DNA from: Bryobacterales bacterium
GTDB taxonomy: Bacteria; Acidobacteriota; Terriglobia; Bryobacterales; UBA6623
Assembly (NCBI GenBank): GCA_028819575.1
Contig: JAPPLB010000077.1
Location: 1 to 64,000 of the forward strand
DNA length: 64,000 nt
Direction: 5' to 3'
Both the position numbers and the translations under genes were made by a program. Position 1 is the first letter of the stretch. The number at the start of each line of letters is the position of its first letter. The notes under the pieces are model-generated. The model made no database searches. It was given only the letters and a program-made list of their open reading frames with translations, and was not told the DNA's origin. Of this stretch, positions 46,428 through 55,518 are shown one piece after another.

Positions 46428-48062
46428 ATGGCGACTATTTCTGATCCCGTGGCGTCGCAGAACGTCCAGCCGCAGCCGAAAGCAAGCATCTGGGTCTGGA
46501 TGCTTCCCAATTTCACGGTATTCGTTTCGAGCATGTGCATCATGGTCGTTGAACTGGTGGCCGGGCGCCTGATCGCACGGTACGTCGGCAGCTCGCTCTA
46601 TACCTGGACGTCCGTCATCGGCATCGTTCTGGCAGGGATCGCCGTCGGCAACTACCTTGGCGGCCGGCTGGCGGACCGCTATCGCCCAACCGAAGCGTTG
46701 GCGTCGCTCTTCCTCATCGCTTCGGCGACATGTTTGCTGACCCCCATGCTCAACATCCACGCCGGAAACTGGATGCTGCTGCGCGATCAGGAGTGGATTC
46801 TGCGGATCTTCGGCCATGTCTTCCTGGTGTTCTTTCTGCCTTCGGCATTGCTCGGGACCATCGGGCCAGTGGCGGCCAAAATGGCCCTGGACCTGGGCCG
46901 TGAGACTGGACGGACTGTGGGCAGCGTCTATTCCTGGGGCGCCGTCGGCAGCATCGTCGGCACGTTCCTGACGGGCTATTATCTGATCTCCGCAATCGGC
47001 ACCGTGGCTGTCCTGCTCGGCGTGGCGGCTATTCTGCTGGGTATGGCCTTCCTGTTTGGGGCCCGCTCGCTGCTGGCGTTCCTTTGGACCGGCGTAGTCG
47101 TTGCCTCCTTCATCGCCATGAGCGGCCCGTTCGAACAGGCCCGCGTCGTCGGCGAGCGCTTGGGCCTGCGTCCGTACGAGAGTGACTGGATCCATTTTCA
47201 GGAGGAGACGCAGTACTCGCTGATCACTGTCGAGGACGACATGGAAATGGAGGGTGTGCGCTCGATGACTCTCGATTTTCTGATCCATGCCTACGTGGAC
47301 ATGAACGATACCGGCAGGCTGATCTATGAGTATGAGCAGGTATACGCCGCCGTGACGCGGGCCGCCGTCAAGGACTGGCCGCAGGATCGTGTGCTGCGAG
47401 CGCTCTCGCTCGGCGGAGGTGGCTTCGTATTTCCACGCTGGCTGCTGCGCCATTGGCCGGACAGCTATCTGGAAGTCGCCGAGATCGATCCCGAGGTCAC
47501 CCGTGCGGCGCATGAGGCCTTCGGACTACCGGCCGACACGCCGATCCGTATCTTCAACCTCGATGCGCGGAATCACGTCGAAGATATCCTGCGACGGCAG
47601 GAAAACGCCACAGAAGGCCTCTTCGATCTGGTCTATTCCGACGCCTTCAATCACTATTCACCGCCGTTTCATCTGACGACCAGGGATTTCAACCAGAAGC
47701 TGCGGCAACTCATGACGCCCGACGGCGTATTGCTGGTGAACGTCATCGATATATACCGCTCCGGTCGTTTCATCGGTGCAATGATCAACACGCTGGAGCA
47801 GAGCTTCCCGCACGTCTACGCAATATCCAGCTCCTTGGCCGGTCCTTCTGACGACGATGAGCGTGATACGTTCATCGTGCTGGGATCGGGGCGGCCGCTC
47901 GACGTCAACGAGTTGTCCATCAACTCAGCCATCGGCATGGTGCTTGATCCCGAGCAACTCGCCATGCTTCGTAGGCGCTCGCAGGGCCTCGTCCTCACTG
48001 ACGATTACGCACCCGTCGATAACCTACTCTCGCCGGTCATCCGGCTGGCCTCTAGGCGGTAA
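46428..48062 (+). CDS. Membrane-fused spermidine synthase-like protein
   Basis: 544 residues. The N-terminal half has about seven membrane segments (TVFVSSMCIMVVELVAGRLI, SVIGIVLAGIAVGNYLGGRL, VFLVFFLPSALLGTIGPVAA and others). The C-terminal half is a Rossmann methyltransferase-like domain with LRALSLGGGGFVFPRWL (SAM/decarboxy-SAM loop), YLEVAEIDPEV and FDLVYSDAFNHYSPP (polyamine site Asp). Such fusions occur widely in bacteria and are annotated as spermidine synthases, but aminopropyl transfer is proven for few. The substrate is open. The start is ATG 46428, since the upstream ATG at 46389 is not supported. Confidence 0.87.
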   Translation: MATISDPVASQNVQPQPKASIWVWMLPNFTVFVSSMCIMVVELVAGRLIARYVGSSLYTWTSVIGIVLAGIAVGNYLGGRLADRYRPTEALASLFLIASATCLLTPMLNIHAGNWMLLRDQEWILRIFGHVFLVFFLPSALLGTIGPVAAKMALDLGRETGRTVGSVYSWGAVGSIVGTFLTGYYLISAIGTVAVLLGVAAILLGMAFLFGARSLLAFLWTGVVVASFIAMSGPFEQARVVGERLGLRPYESDWIHFQEETQYSLITVEDDMEMEGVRSMTLDFLIHAYVDMNDTGRLIYEYEQVYAAVTRAAVKDWPQDRVLRALSLGGGGFVFPRWLLRHWPDSYLEVAEIDPEVTRAAHEAFGLPADTPIRIFNLDARNHVEDILRRQENATEGLFDLVYSDAFNHYSPPFHLTTRDFNQKLRQLMTPDGVLLVNVIDIYRSGRFIGAMINTLEQSFPHVYAISSSLAGPSDDDERDTFIVLGSGRPLDVNELSINSAIGMVLDPEQLAMLRRRSQGLVLTDDYAPVDNLLSPVIRLASRR

Positions 48063-48228
48063 AAATCCACCTCGGGAGTGGCGGTAGCTCCATGCACGGC
48101 TGTCGTACAGAGGCGGTGCGACTGGCCTGAGAAGGATCTGTAGGGTACAATTCGTTGAGGGGCTGCCGGTTTCTTCGTTCCTCGCTCGACCGGCATTCTT
48201 GCTGAGTTTCTCGTTGGTGGAGGTATGT

Positions 48229-48426
48229 GTGGCTGAAGTCTATGTTCAAGAGGGCGAATCGCTTGACGGCGCACTGCGGCGCTTCAAAAGGAAAGTACAG
48301 CACGAAGACATCATCAAAGAGGTCAAGCGGCACTCCTACTATTTGAAGCCCGGCGAAAAAAAGCGGGTCAAGCAGGCGCTGGCGCGCAAGCGGAACCGCA
48401 AAAAAATGCGCCGCGAGACTCGTTAG
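48229..48426 (+). CDS. rpsU: 30S ribosomal protein S21
   Basis: 65 residues from GTG 48229; GGTGGAGG lies ~5 bp upstream and the sequence after it (AEVYVQEGESLDGALRRFKR) is the family N terminus. The basic end KKRVKQALARKRNRKKMRRE is typical. It is a small late-assembly protein that affects initiation. Its own transcript is likely, ~165 bp after the previous gene. Confidence 0.93.
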   Translation: MAEVYVQEGESLDGALRRFKRKVQHEDIIKEVKRHSYYLKPGEKKRVKQALARKRNRKKMRRETR

Positions 48427-48504
48427 GGTTTTGAGAATTGGCTGTTTACCGTTTCCCCGGCGGGGTTACAGCCCGACTCCTTCCCTCCGACAGGGTCAAT
48501 CTTC

Positions 48505-49863
48505 ATGCGTTCCCGCCGGCGATTCCCCACAAAGAGCTTCTCCGTGCGAAGCTACGGCTGCCGCGCTTCGCAGTCGGATGGCGCCGCCATCGCGGCTGAC
48601 CTGCAGCGCCGAGGTTTGGAAACCGCTTCGGGTCCGGCCGATCTCGTCGTCATCAACACCTGTACCGTCACGTCGGAAGCGGACCGGGATGCCCGGCAGG
48701 CGATCCGCCGCGCGCATCGAGAAAATCCGGAGGCCGAGATTCTTGTAACGGGCTGCTACGCTCAGCGCCACCCTACGGAACTCGCTGATCTCCCCGGCGT
48801 CAAGTGGGTCATCGGTAATTCGCACAAGACACGGATCGGGACGATCGTTGCCGAAGCTCTGGTCAAGCCGTCGGCTCCTGTGAGCCAGGCTGCTTACCAC
48901 GGAGAGATCAGCCTTGGCGGAACGCTGGTTGGAAACATCTTCGACCAAAAGCACTTTCTCTCGGCGCCGGTTGTCGAGGCGGGACCGGATCGCACGCGTC
49001 CCAACCTCAAGATTCAGGACGGCTGCGGCAATCGCTGCAGCTTCTGCGTGATCCCCTCCGTGCGCGGCGCCAGCCGGAGCGCTCCGATCGGATTCGTCAT
49101 CGAGCAGGTGAGAATGTTGTCGGAACGTTATAGCGAGGTTGTGCTCACCGGAATCAACCTTGGACGATGGGGTCGGGATCTTCCCGAAAAACCGCGCTTG
49201 GCTCATCTGCTTCGAATGGTGCTGATCGAGACGGACGTCGCGAAGCTGCGCCTGAGCTCGATCGAGCCCATGGACTGGACCGAAGAACTGCTGGAGCTTG
49301 TTGCAACGACGCCCCGTCTTGCCAAGCACGTCCACATCCCTCTGCAATCCGCTTCCGACACGGTCCTCAGGAGAATGCGCCGGCGCTACCGGGCACGCCA
49401 CTATGCGAGCCGCATCGAGAAGGCTCGTTCCCTCATGCCGACAGCTTCCATCGGCGCTGACGTCATGGTGGGTTTTCCCGGCGAGAGCGATCTTGAATTC
49501 GAAGAGACCCGCCGGTTCATCACAGAGATGCCTTTCACCTACCTGCACGTTTTCAGCTACTCGTCGCGGCCGGGCACCGAAGCGAGTGAAATGGCGGACG
49601 AGCCGGTGAAGCCGGTGAAGAAACTGCGCAACCGCGTGCTGCGGGAGTTGGCGGCGGAGAAGAACCTGGCGTTCCGGAGCAGTCTGATCGGTGCTGCATT
49701 CGATGCCGTCACGCTCGACCAACGAGCCGGCGGAGGCAGCCGTGCGCTCACCGACAATTACATCCCCGTGCGCCTTCCCGATCAGGAGCTCGCTCCGGGC
49801 ATGCCGGTCCGTGTCCGTCTGAGCGAATGCAACGGCAGCACTACCTTGGCTCGATTGGCCTGA
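48505..49863 (+). CDS. mtaB: tRNA t6A37 methylthiotransferase
   Basis: 452 residues. The N-terminal MTTase domain has three cysteines for the second 4Fe-4S cluster (YGCRASQSDG, NTCTVT, GCYAQRHP), the radical-SAM core has CGNRCSFCVIP, and a TRAM domain ends the protein. YGC-R/K start and the CTVT motif favour MtaB over MiaB (which has FGCQMN). It adds a methylthio group at t6A37 of tRNAs for ANN codons. The two clusters and all six cysteines are intact. Confidence 0.9.
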   Translation: MRSRRRFPTKSFSVRSYGCRASQSDGAAIAADLQRRGLETASGPADLVVINTCTVTSEADRDARQAIRRAHRENPEAEILVTGCYAQRHPTELADLPGVKWVIGNSHKTRIGTIVAEALVKPSAPVSQAAYHGEISLGGTLVGNIFDQKHFLSAPVVEAGPDRTRPNLKIQDGCGNRCSFCVIPSVRGASRSAPIGFVIEQVRMLSERYSEVVLTGINLGRWGRDLPEKPRLAHLLRMVLIETDVAKLRLSSIEPMDWTEELLELVATTPRLAKHVHIPLQSASDTVLRRMRRRYRARHYASRIEKARSLMPTASIGADVMVGFPGESDLEFEETRRFITEMPFTYLHVFSYSSRPGTEASEMADEPVKPVKKLRNRVLRELAAEKNLAFRSSLIGAAFDAVTLDQRAGGGSRALTDNYIPVRLPDQELAPGMPVRVRLSECNGSTTLARLA

Positions 49864-50018
49864 GCAACGATCATTTCCCGGCCACGCTCAGCTCGACCCT
49901 GGACCAACATCGGTTCCACAACATGTTGCGAATGCGCCGACCTGTAGCCCTCCGAACGAGCTCTCCTTCGTATCCCTATCTCCATATACCGACCCAACGC
50001 GTGTGGAGATATGCGGAA

Positions 50019-51362
50019 TCAGCGTTTCCTTGCGAAGAATTCTTTTGTAAGCGATCTCACGATCCCCAACGACCCGAGCACGCCGATCAAGTTGGGGATG
50101 GCCATGAGTCCATTGAGAGTGTCGGCGAGACTCCAGACCAGTTGCAGACTTCCTGTCGCGCCCAGGTAGACGAAGATGATCCATACCAGACGGTACGGCA
50201 TACTTGCCGCCGTGCCAAATAGGTAAGCGGCTCCGGTTTCCCCGTAGTAGGCCCATCCAATTACGGTGGAAAACGCGAAAAGGATGAGGCCGAAACTCAC
50301 AATCTGCCCGCCCCAGTCTCCGGGAAGGCCGATCTCGAAGGCCTTGGCGGCCATCGAAGCGCCGTCGGCGCCCGACTGCCAGGCGCCTGTGGCCAGCACG
50401 ATGAATCCGGTGAGCAGACAGACGACAACGGTGTCCACGAAAACCTCGGCGATCCCGTAGGATGCCTGTCGAATGGGATGGTCGGTCACCGCCGAGCTAT
50501 GAACGATGGGTGCGCTCCCCAGCCCGGCCTCGTTCGAGAACATCCCGCGCGCAATGCCATAGCGTATCGCCGCCGCCACCGTCCCTCCGGCGAATCCCCC
50601 CACGGCCGCCTGCCCCTGAAACGCGGAGGACAGGACCAATTCGATGACCACCGGCACTTGATCGATATAGCGGAACAGGATGACGACCGCGCCCAGTACA
50701 TAGATGACACACATGAACGGCACGAGGAACTGCGTGACCTCGGCGATGCGGCGGATCCCGCCCAGCACAACCAGCGCCGTCAGTGCGCACAGGGCGAGGC
50801 CGCTCACCCACGGCTCGATCCCGAAACCGGTCCTGGCGGCGTCGGCGACCGAGTTGGCTTGGACCATGTTCCCGATTCCGAACGCAGCCGACGCCGTGAG
50901 CAAGGCGAAGGCCGCCCCCAGCCAGCGGAGTCCCAGTCCTTTTGACAGCACATACATCGCGCCGCCGCGGACAATTCCCTGGTCATCCTTCTCGCGGTAG
51001 TGCAGCGCAATGGCAATCTCCGAGTACTTCGTAGCCATGCCGACGGTGCCCGAAACGAGCAGCCAGAGCAGGGACCCGGGTCCCCCCAGAAAGATCGCCG
51101 TCGACACGCCCGCGATGTTCCCGACCCCGACGGTGGACGCCAGCGCTGTCGCCAAGGCCTGGAAGGGAGTCACGGTTCCCTCCCCCGTTCCTTTTCGGAA
51201 CAGCTTGCCGAATACTTCACGGAATGCGAATGGCAGCCGGCGAAACTGTACCCCCCTGGTCACTACGGTCAGCACCAGCCCGGCGCCGATCAGGAGCACC
51301 ATCATGGGTGTTCCCCAAACCAGACCGTTGATGGATTCATGCAGTGCGAGTAGTTGTTCCAC
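50019..51362 (-). CDS. AGCS-family sodium:alanine/glycine symporter
   Basis: 447 residues, about 10-11 hydrophobic segments. The family signature is near GGTVAAAIRYGIARGMFSNE with AGLGSAPIVHSSA following, and TVTPFQALATALASTVGVGNIAG is the conserved first loop. It imports alanine or glycine with sodium ions. Located next to a GNAT gene on the same strand with 12 bp between them, likely co-transcribed. Confidence 0.93.
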   Translation of the reverse strand: MEQLLALHESINGLVWGTPMMVLLIGAGLVLTVVTRGVQFRRLPFAFREVFGKLFRKGTGEGTVTPFQALATALASTVGVGNIAGVSTAIFLGGPGSLLWLLVSGTVGMATKYSEIAIALHYREKDDQGIVRGGAMYVLSKGLGLRWLGAAFALLTASAAFGIGNMVQANSVADAARTGFGIEPWVSGLALCALTALVVLGGIRRIAEVTQFLVPFMCVIYVLGAVVILFRYIDQVPVVIELVLSSAFQGQAAVGGFAGGTVAAAIRYGIARGMFSNEAGLGSAPIVHSSAVTDHPIRQASYGIAEVFVDTVVVCLLTGFIVLATGAWQSGADGASMAAKAFEIGLPGDWGGQIVSFGLILFAFSTVIGWAYYGETGAAYLFGTAASMPYRLVWIIFVYLGATGSLQLVWSLADTLNGLMAIPNLIGVLGSLGIVRSLTKEFFARKR

Positions 51363-51374
51363 GATGCCCCAGCC

Positions 51375-51845
51375 TTATTCTTCTCTCTTCAAGACGAAGT
51401 CGGTCTCGTACATGTCGTAGACCGCCGGCGTCATCCCCAGGCGCCGATAGGTTCGCTGCGCGTTGTGATTGCTCTTGTCTACGTACAGCCGAATGCCACA
51501 CACGTCCCCGGCGGCCGCGGCTTGCTCGATCACCCACTGGTGCAGCGCCGAATAAACCCCTTGCCCCCGCGATGCCGGCTCGACGTACACACTCTGAATC
51601 CACCAGAAAAGGCCGTTGCGCCAGTCGCTCCACTCGAACGTGATCATCAACTGCCCGACAACCCGCGATTCCCTTTCAGCAACGACAAAGAACCCTTTCC
51701 CGGCATCTTCGAAGACGGCTCGGGTACCGGCCAGCAGCCGGTTGTAGTCCAGCTCGATGTCTTCGATCTCGCGGGCCATCACGGCGCTGTGGTCCGCGAT
51801 GATTTCTGCGTCATCACCGCATGCGAGTCGAACTCTGATCGTCAA
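51375..51845 (-). CDS. GNAT-family N-acetyltransferase
   Basis: 156 residues, single GNAT domain. Beta-4 VVGQLMITFEWSDWRNGLF, the acetyl-CoA loop VYVEPASRGQGVYSALHQW and the final NAQRTYRRLGMTPAVYDMYE are clear. Acetyl acceptor unknown. 12 bp upstream of the AGCS symporter gene, which suggests a link to amino acids but does not prove it. Confidence 0.88.
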   Translation of the reverse strand: MTIRVRLACGDDAEIIADHSAVMAREIEDIELDYNRLLAGTRAVFEDAGKGFFVVAERESRVVGQLMITFEWSDWRNGLFWWIQSVYVEPASRGQGVYSALHQWVIEQAAAAGDVCGIRLYVDKSNHNAQRTYRRLGMTPAVYDMYETDFVLKREE

Positions 51846-51879
51846 CGACCTGCACCTCTCATCGGGGATCTGTCAGCGG

Positions 51880-52087
51880 TTAGTCGGCATTTCTCACCAC
51901 GTGGCGAGGCGAAGTGGGTGAAAGGGCCGTCAGGACTAGGCGCAAGCCGGACGGAGGAAAAAAGCGCGAGCCGCTTGGCGCGCGCAGGCGTACTTGACAG
52001 TACGTTGAGCACGGCAAGCAAGCGCAACGAAGTCATGGCGGTCGTATCGTGTGCTTCGACCGTCGGGTGGTGAGAAATGCAGGCTAG
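51880..52087 (+). repeat. Inverted-end repeat A, full copy 2 (208 bp)
   Basis: The left end TTAGTCGGC-ATTTCTCACCAC and the reverse complement of the right end CTAGCCTGC-ATTTCTCACCAC match at 18 of 21 positions. Same body as 40445-40628 with a ~24-bp insertion (GGACGGAGGAAAAAAG) that duplicates the flanking GCGCGAGCC-type sequence. It lies between the GNAT gene and the glycosyltransferase cluster. Confidence 0.82.
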
Positions 52088-52333
52088 TCGGCCCTGTGGT
52101 GTCCGTGGCCTGGGCCGGCATCGAGTCAGGACCCGCGAGGCCCCCATCACCGTCGGCTCTTGCGACGATTTCAAACTCCAAACGCGAATCCACGACCCAA
52201 TCTTCCCCTTCAGCGACACTCCGGACCGACCAATCGGGGTGAGGGCGGTCGAGCTTCGAGGCTCCCGGGTAGAAAGTAACAGCCGCCTCCGCCGAGTATC
52301 GGGCATGATCAGGCCGAGAACGAGGAGCAAGAG
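52088..52333 (-). pseudogene. Possible decayed gene fragment next to the repeat
   Basis: The minus strand reads ARYSAEAAVTFYPGASKLDR, PHPDWSVRSVAEGEDWVV and DSRLEFEIVARADGDGG without interruption, more protein-like than the surrounding sequence. The frame runs straight into the right end of the inverted-end repeat and upstream into the 3' end of the glycosyltransferase gene. It has no start with a ribosome binding site. It could be the remnant of an exported protein cut by the element. I cannot name a family. Confidence 0.35.
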
Positions 52334-52359
52334 TCCTCTTCTCGGTCGCTGGCAGGAGG

Positions 52360-53493
52360 TTACCGCGCTGTTCTGGAAGCGGTTTCGTTGGAATGGGAAA
52401 CGCCGGCAAGCTGACAAAAAAGTTCCTCGTAGCGGTCGACGACGGTTTCCCAATCGTAGCGTTTTCTCACGCGCTCGTGGGAGGACTTGCTCAAATCGGC
52501 AAGCTCATCGGTCGACATGCTCGCGACTGATTCCATGATGGAGGCCAAGCTCCGTTCGTCCTTGGAGTACATCAGGCCTACGCCCCCCGCCACTTCGCGA
52601 TTCTCGGGTGTATCCAGGAACAATACCGGCGCTCCGCGGCCCATCGCTTCGATCAGTGCGGGATGAACACCTCCGACCTCGGTGGCTTGAATATAGGCGA
52701 GGCAGTGGGACTGGAGTTCGTGATAGCCGTCTCCAAAGACAGCGCCCGTGAACACGATGCGCGGGTCGTCCGTCGATTGCACTCGCCGGATGTAGTCTTT
52801 CGCGTACGGTGCGTCGCCGACCATGACGAGTTTGTGGGGAACGTTCGTTTGCTCGAAGGCGCGCACCACGAGCAGGGCGTTGTTCTCCGGCTCCATGCGG
52901 CTGACATACAGAAAGTAGCCTCCGGGGTCGAGGCCGAGAGGGTCGAGCGCTGCTTTCGTCAAGACCTTATGGGCCGGCGCACCGTAAGAGATGAGATGTG
53001 TTTTCCTGCCGTACGTTTCGGCATAGTATTTCTGGATGACCGCGGCATCGGCGACAACTGCGGTGGGAAACCATTTCGTCAGCCACTCGGACATGCGATA
53101 CCAGCTTCTTGCGAACGCATTCCATTTCTTGCGTTGCCGATCGAGGCCGTCAACGTTGAGAACCGTCGGCATCCCCAGCAGCCGGGGAAGCACGGTGAAG
53201 ACCGCGTTCGCTCCGTTGCAGAACAACGCGACGTGATGGCGGTGAAACAGCAGGTGAAACGTCGCCAGGCAGGTGTGAACGAGCGTGTCGAAATACTTGT
53301 GAGAAACCGTCGGTAGGACCACCAACCGAACGCCCCGGTAGAGCGGTCCCGGGCGGCCAACGTTGTTCGTGCGGCCATAGACGGTCGGCTCGTGTCCGCG
53401 CTCAACGAGACGAGCGCACAACTCTTCGGCAAACGTCTCGAACCCGCCGTAGCGAGCTGGGATCCCACGCGTGCCCAGAAGGGCGATTTTCAT
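52360..53493 (-). CDS. Glycosyltransferase family 4 protein with DUF1972-type N terminus
   Basis: 377 residues. The opening IALLGTRGIPARYGGFETFA is the DUF1972 donor-side Rossmann start seen in rhamnosyl- and related transferases of GT4. The second Rossmann half has PGGYFLYVSRMEPENNALLV and HPALIEAMGRGAPVLFLDTPEN with the conserved Glu. It lies 6 bp after the neighbouring GT2 gene in the same direction, so the four GT genes form an operon. It would add a hexose or deoxyhexose to a surface glycan. Confidence 0.9.
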   Translation of the reverse strand: MKIALLGTRGIPARYGGFETFAEELCARLVERGHEPTVYGRTNNVGRPGPLYRGVRLVVLPTVSHKYFDTLVHTCLATFHLLFHRHHVALFCNGANAVFTVLPRLLGMPTVLNVDGLDRQRKKWNAFARSWYRMSEWLTKWFPTAVVADAAVIQKYYAETYGRKTHLISYGAPAHKVLTKAALDPLGLDPGGYFLYVSRMEPENNALLVVRAFEQTNVPHKLVMVGDAPYAKDYIRRVQSTDDPRIVFTGAVFGDGYHELQSHCLAYIQATEVGGVHPALIEAMGRGAPVLFLDTPENREVAGGVGLMYSKDERSLASIMESVASMSTDELADLSKSSHERVRKRYDWETVVDRYEELFCQLAGVSHSNETASRTAR

Positions 53494-53499
53494 GGATGG

Positions 53500-54546
53500 C
53501 TAAAGCTCCCGAACTTTGATGGGCTCGGGAGCAGGTTCGAAGCTTTCCACGGGGTGGCTGACAGGAGTGAAGCGGAACCAGCTCATCATGTACTCTTCAT
53601 CCACACGCCGTCGCTGCTGGATCAGACGGCGTTTTTCGAGGATGCGGTTGAAGTCGCGAGCGAACAGGTAGAACGCTTTGAGTGACGAACGCTCGATCGT
53701 CAGACAGTAGAGGACAATGCCCAGGTCGCGCAATGTCATGGGAATGAAGTTCCGCAGGTACACACCGGGGGTGATGTTCTTTGCACGCATCAAGAAGCGG
53801 TTCTTGACCGAGTGCATGTTGATCTCCGGTGGAAGATAACGGCGCATCCCCGGACGAAGCTTGCGGACATGATAGCCGCAGGCATTGGGTACGTAAACAC
53901 ATTTCCAACCGAGCAGTTGGGCGCGCCAGGCAACGTCCGCATCCTCGCGGTACGTGAAGAAATCGGAATCGAAGAACTCGTTGCCCACAGAGATATCGTC
54001 AATCATTGTGCGCCGGTAACAAGCCGCCGCCGCCGTGGCGCCGAAGACATACTCCGGCTTGAGGTAGTGGCCATTGTCCGTCTCGAGACAGCCGCGGTCG
54101 AAGTGCCGCTGCATCGGCGTAAAGTAGATCCCGGTCGAATCGACGACCTGCTGATCGGGGATCTCGAAAGAGGCATCCATCATCAGCAGCTTGCTGCAAA
54201 GAGTGCCGACGGTGGGATCGATGTCCGCCTGCGCCATCAACGTTGCGACAAGGTTTGGGAGAAGCATCACGTCGGGATTGAGCGTGAGCACCCACTCGCC
54301 TCGGGAAATCTCGATGGCCTGATTCTGTGCCGCCGCGAAGCCGATGTTCTCCTCGTTGTAGATGATGATGCAGCGATCCTCGAAGCGCTCGAGGATGTCG
54401 GTGGTGCCGTCGGTGGAAGCGTTGTCGACGACGATCAACTCCAAATTGGAGTACCGCTGATCGAGCACCGACTCAAGGCAGCGCCGGATGAAGCGACCGC
54501 TGTTGTACGTGACGATAGTGACCGAAACGCATTGTTCACGAACCAT
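53500..54546 (-). CDS. Glycosyltransferase family 2 protein
   Basis: 348 residues. GT-A fold: VSVTIVTYNSGRFIRRCLES, ELIVVDNASTDGTTDIL, GFAAAQNQAIEISRGEWVLT followed by LNPDVMLLPN (DxD-like NPD), and FTYREDADVAWRAQLLG (acceptor-side ED). A C-terminal membrane-associated helix region is possible near NFIPMTLRDLGIVLYCL. Rhamnosyltransferase-like. It sits 6 bp from the next gene of the cluster. Confidence 0.9.
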   Translation of the reverse strand: MVREQCVSVTIVTYNSGRFIRRCLESVLDQRYSNLELIVVDNASTDGTTDILERFEDRCIIIYNEENIGFAAAQNQAIEISRGEWVLTLNPDVMLLPNLVATLMAQADIDPTVGTLCSKLLMMDASFEIPDQQVVDSTGIYFTPMQRHFDRGCLETDNGHYLKPEYVFGATAAAACYRRTMIDDISVGNEFFDSDFFTYREDADVAWRAQLLGWKCVYVPNACGYHVRKLRPGMRRYLPPEINMHSVKNRFLMRAKNITPGVYLRNFIPMTLRDLGIVLYCLTIERSSLKAFYLFARDFNRILEKRRLIQQRRRVDEEYMMSWFRFTPVSHPVESFEPAPEPIKVREL

Positions 54547-54552
54547 GGATAA

Positions 54553-55518
54553 TTAACTCGATTTCGATTCAGCAGGAGAAGCAGTCCCAAACCCAGCCGC
54601 TACGTTCCGGTCGCGGAGGGAAAAACCGCCGAGAGTCTTGATAACGTTTTGGCATGCCATTCTTTCACTGGCAGTTCCCGCGCCCAGGACACAGAGAAGC
54701 CAGCGGAGCCGGAGCCCGACTCGGACGGCAATGTAGAGCCAGCGGCGGGTCCCTTTGGAGAAGTGCTTGCAACTAAAGCGTAAAAGATTACCATACCAAG
54801 CCCGATAGCGTTCTTCTACGCTGATGCCGCCCACGGAGTGTCCGCCTGTATGTTCAGCCACACAACGAGGATCGTAGTGAATCACGTGCCCGGCCTTGCG
54901 CACGCGCAGGCAAAGATCGACGTCCTCGAACCAAATGGGGCGGAAGCTTTCATCCAAACCGCCGACTTGTCGCAACACATCACGGCGAAGCATCAGAAAC
55001 GCCCCGGCCGGCTGGTCGACTTCACGTGAGGTGTCGGGGTCTGCGTCCAGACAGCGATAGCGCCGGTTAACAGGATTCGACGGCCATAGCCGGTTGATGA
55101 GAAGCACTTCGAACAATAGTGCGGCGGGGGTTGGAAACGACCGGAAAATGAACCCGATTTGGGCTTGTCCCTTGCCGTCAACAAGCTTCCCGCCGGCTGC
55201 ACCGGCCTGCAAAACGAGACAACGTTCCACGAGGGGTTGCAGACTGCTCCGCAGGATCGTGTCGGGATTCAACAAAAGAACGAAAGGACTGCTGGTTGCC
55301 GCGATTCCCTGGTTGACGGCGGCCGCGAAGCCGCGGTTGCTGGCGTTGCGAATCAACTTTATTTTCGTCGCTTCGCGGGCAACGATCTCGCAGGTGCCGT
55401 CCGAAGAAGCGTTATCGACAACGACGACCTCGTCGGCCTGCCCGAGAGACCCCAGACACGCCGCGATATGCCGCGCCGAGTTGAAGGTCACGATGATGAC
55501 CGACACCCCGGCCTTCAA
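54553..55518 (-). CDS. Glycosyltransferase family 2 protein
   Basis: 321 residues from TTG 55518, which overlaps the stop of the upstream gene (TTGA). The frame is open further up but over the neighbour's coding region. VSVIIVTFNSARHIAACLGS, EVVVVDNASSDGTCEIV, NRGFAAAVNQGIAATSSPF, LLNPDTILR and PIWFEDVDLCLRVRKAG are GT2 signatures. The C-terminal ~60 residues (LYIAVRVGLRLRWLLCVLGA) look like a membrane anchor. Acceptor unknown. Confidence 0.87.
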   Translation of the reverse strand: MKAGVSVIIVTFNSARHIAACLGSLGQADEVVVVDNASSDGTCEIVAREATKIKLIRNASNRGFAAAVNQGIAATSSPFVLLLNPDTILRSSLQPLVERCLVLQAGAAGGKLVDGKGQAQIGFIFRSFPTPAALLFEVLLINRLWPSNPVNRRYRCLDADPDTSREVDQPAGAFLMLRRDVLRQVGGLDESFRPIWFEDVDLCLRVRKAGHVIHYDPRCVAEHTGGHSVGGISVEERYRAWYGNLLRFSCKHFSKGTRRWLYIAVRVGLRLRWLLCVLGAGTASERMACQNVIKTLGGFSLRDRNVAAGFGTASPAESKSS

